Of a stretch of DNA of 5,602 nucleotides, positions 4,698 through 5,602 are shown piece by piece. The notes under the pieces are model-generated. The model was not told where the DNA came from and ran no database searches. It was given only the letters and a program-made list of their open reading frames with translations. Source of the DNA: an uncultured Desulfobacterium sp. (GTDB lineage Bacteria > Desulfobacterota > Desulfobacteria > Desulfobacterales > Desulfobacteraceae); assembly GCA_937124525.1 (NCBI GenBank), contig CAKZLA010000211.1:1-5602 (forward strand). The letters are read 5' to 3'. The first letter of the stretch is position 1. Every line of letters begins with the position of its first letter. The position numbers were made by a program, and so were the translations under genes.

Positions 4698-5602
4698 ATG
4701 GAACAAATAAACAAGGACATTGCATACAAAAAGATACATGCCTACATTCTTCAGATGCCCAGTCTTTCTACCACTGCAACAAAAGTCATGCAGGTCTGCA
4801 ACACAACCACGCCCTCCCCCAATGACCTTAACCGTGTCATTTCACTTGACCCCGTTCTCACGGGAAAAGTTCTGCAACTCATTAATTCAGCATATTATGC
4901 CCGGCCCAATAAAGTAACCTCCCTTACCCGGGCAATCATCATCCTTGGTATTAATACCATAAAAAACATTGTATTGAGTTCAGCCATTGTGAAATGCATA
5001 AACAGCACCCCAGATGGGAATGCACTGGATGTGGATTCTTTTTGGACACACTCCATTCATGTGGGGGTTACTGCCAAATTAATAGCCATTGAGGTGGGGA
5101 TTCCTCCAAGGGAACAAGAGTTGTTTTTTCTGGCAGGTCTGATGCACGACCTTGGTAAAGTTCCTTTGATTCACCAGTTTTCTAAAATTTATGCACAGGC
5201 ATCAAAAATATCAATAAATAAAAAAACAGATATTTGCCTCATTGAAAATGCTTTGTTAGGATTCACCCATTGTGCTGCCGGAAAAATGATTGCTGAAAAA
5301 TGGCAACTGGGTGATCCCATTAGAGAGGCATTAGCCTTTCACCATGACACCAGAAACAAAAACAAACCCAATGGTCAATGTGTTGTTTCGCCAGAGTCTG
5401 TATCGGCATTTGTTGAGACTCTGGCATTAAAAAAGATCCCTGGTATTGGCCCTAAGACAGCCGAAAAACTTAAAAATAAAGGCTTTGAAACTTGCCAAGA
5501 TATAAGAGCAAGCTCAATTGCTGAGTTGCAATTTGGCGTGCGCAATCGGCAATGGGGATTGATAAAGCGGCAGAAGCTCTCATCCTACATGCGGCAGCAC
5601 TT
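4698..5602 (+). CDS. HDOD-domain protein fused in frame to DinB-like HhH segment (partial)
   Basis: 301 codons, open at the right edge. Residues about 18-217 are an HDOD domain, a signalling relative of HD phosphohydrolases. Visible parts are MPSLSTTATKVMQVCN (19-34), NRVISLDPVLTGKVLQLINS (44-63), VTSLTRAIIILGINTIKN (70-87), WTHSIHVG (about 118-125), GLMHDLGK (147-154), FTHCAAGKMIAEKWQL and ALAFHHD (211-217). HDOD proteins are mostly regulatory scaffolds, often beside c-di-GMP or chemotaxis components. The normal domain should go on after AFHHD. Here it changes at about residue 220 into NKPNGQCVVSPESVSAFVE and KKIPGIGPKTAEKLKNKGF, matching the helix-hairpin-helix region of DinB. DinB likeness ends near ELQF (279). 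The remainder is basic and unrecognised. The start is the first ATG, with a weak ribosome site. Confidence 0.85.
   Translation, partial: MEQINKDIAYKKIHAYILQMPSLSTTATKVMQVCNTTTPSPNDLNRVISLDPVLTGKVLQLINSAYYARPNKVTSLTRAIIILGINTIKNIVLSSAIVKCINSTPDGNALDVDSFWTHSIHVGVTAKLIAIEVGIPPREQELFFLAGLMHDLGKVPLIHQFSKIYAQASKISINKKTDICLIENALLGFTHCAAGKMIAEKWQLGDPIREALAFHHDTRNKNKPNGQCVVSPESVSAFVETLALKKIPGIGPKTAEKLKNKGFETCQDIRASSIAELQFGVRNRQWGLIKRQKLSSYMRQH
5358..5536 (+). other. DinB (Pol IV)-like helix-hairpin-helix segment within the HDOD frame
   Basis: Residues about 221-279 of the HDOD frame. NKPNGQCVVSPESVSAFVE corresponds to the end of the Y-family palm before the thumb. KKIPGIGPKTAEKL is the DNA-binding helix-hairpin-helix. 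GFETCQDIRASSIAELQ continues as in DinB thumb domains. None of the catalytic palm (including the DE motif) and no little-finger domain is present. It could be a genuine gene fusion, a recombination scar leaving two truncated genes joined in frame, or an assembly join. Confidence 0.7.

Noticed and set aside
4720..4917. Plus-strand open frame overlapping the start of the HDOD gene
   Set aside because: Out of frame with the HDOD domain, which is well supported from 4698.

Overview
The window is about 5.6 kb of moderately AT-rich bacterial chromosome. The gene set (stand-alone universal stress protein, short GGDEF protein, J-domain protein, HDOD protein, IS200/IS605 debris, many palindromic intergenic repeats) suggests a Gram-negative environmental bacterium, most likely a sulfate reducer of the Desulfobacterota (Desulfobacteraceae-like). 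That placement is inferred from gene style, not from a marker gene.

Layout. 1-380 (minus): an unrecognised membrane protein running off the left edge; the far end of its reading frame lies in a REP-like palindrome (358-455). 456-752: AT-rich leader. 753-1268 (plus): UspA-family protein with a degenerate nucleotide-binding motif. 1269-1660: no gene, but two separate palindromic elements (1361-1485 and 1507-1644). 1662-1940 (minus): small hypothetical protein, preceded on the same strand by a frameshifted remnant (1960-2129). 2363-3091 (plus): diguanylate cyclase with intact GGEEF and I-site. 3112-3573 (minus, convergent): short J-domain protein. 3637-4142 (minus): IS200/IS605-superfamily relic with a right-end hairpin, a tnpA 3' fragment and a frameshifted fragment resembling the C-terminus of IscB. 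4142-4574: a non-coding element with two inverted arms of about 123 bp, abutting the iscB-like fragment. 4698-5602 (plus): HDOD protein that passes in frame into a segment resembling the helix-hairpin-helix region of DNA polymerase IV (DinB) and runs off the right edge.

No operon links the intact genes. Most are single genes with a signalling or stress role: UspA, c-di-GMP synthesis, an Hsp70 co-chaperone and an HDOD signalling scaffold. They are separated by mobile-element debris and palindromic repeats. The points most worth checking are the HDOD/DinB junction, the long-armed inverted-repeat element and the iscB-like relic. I found no intact, demonstrably new multi-gene system.
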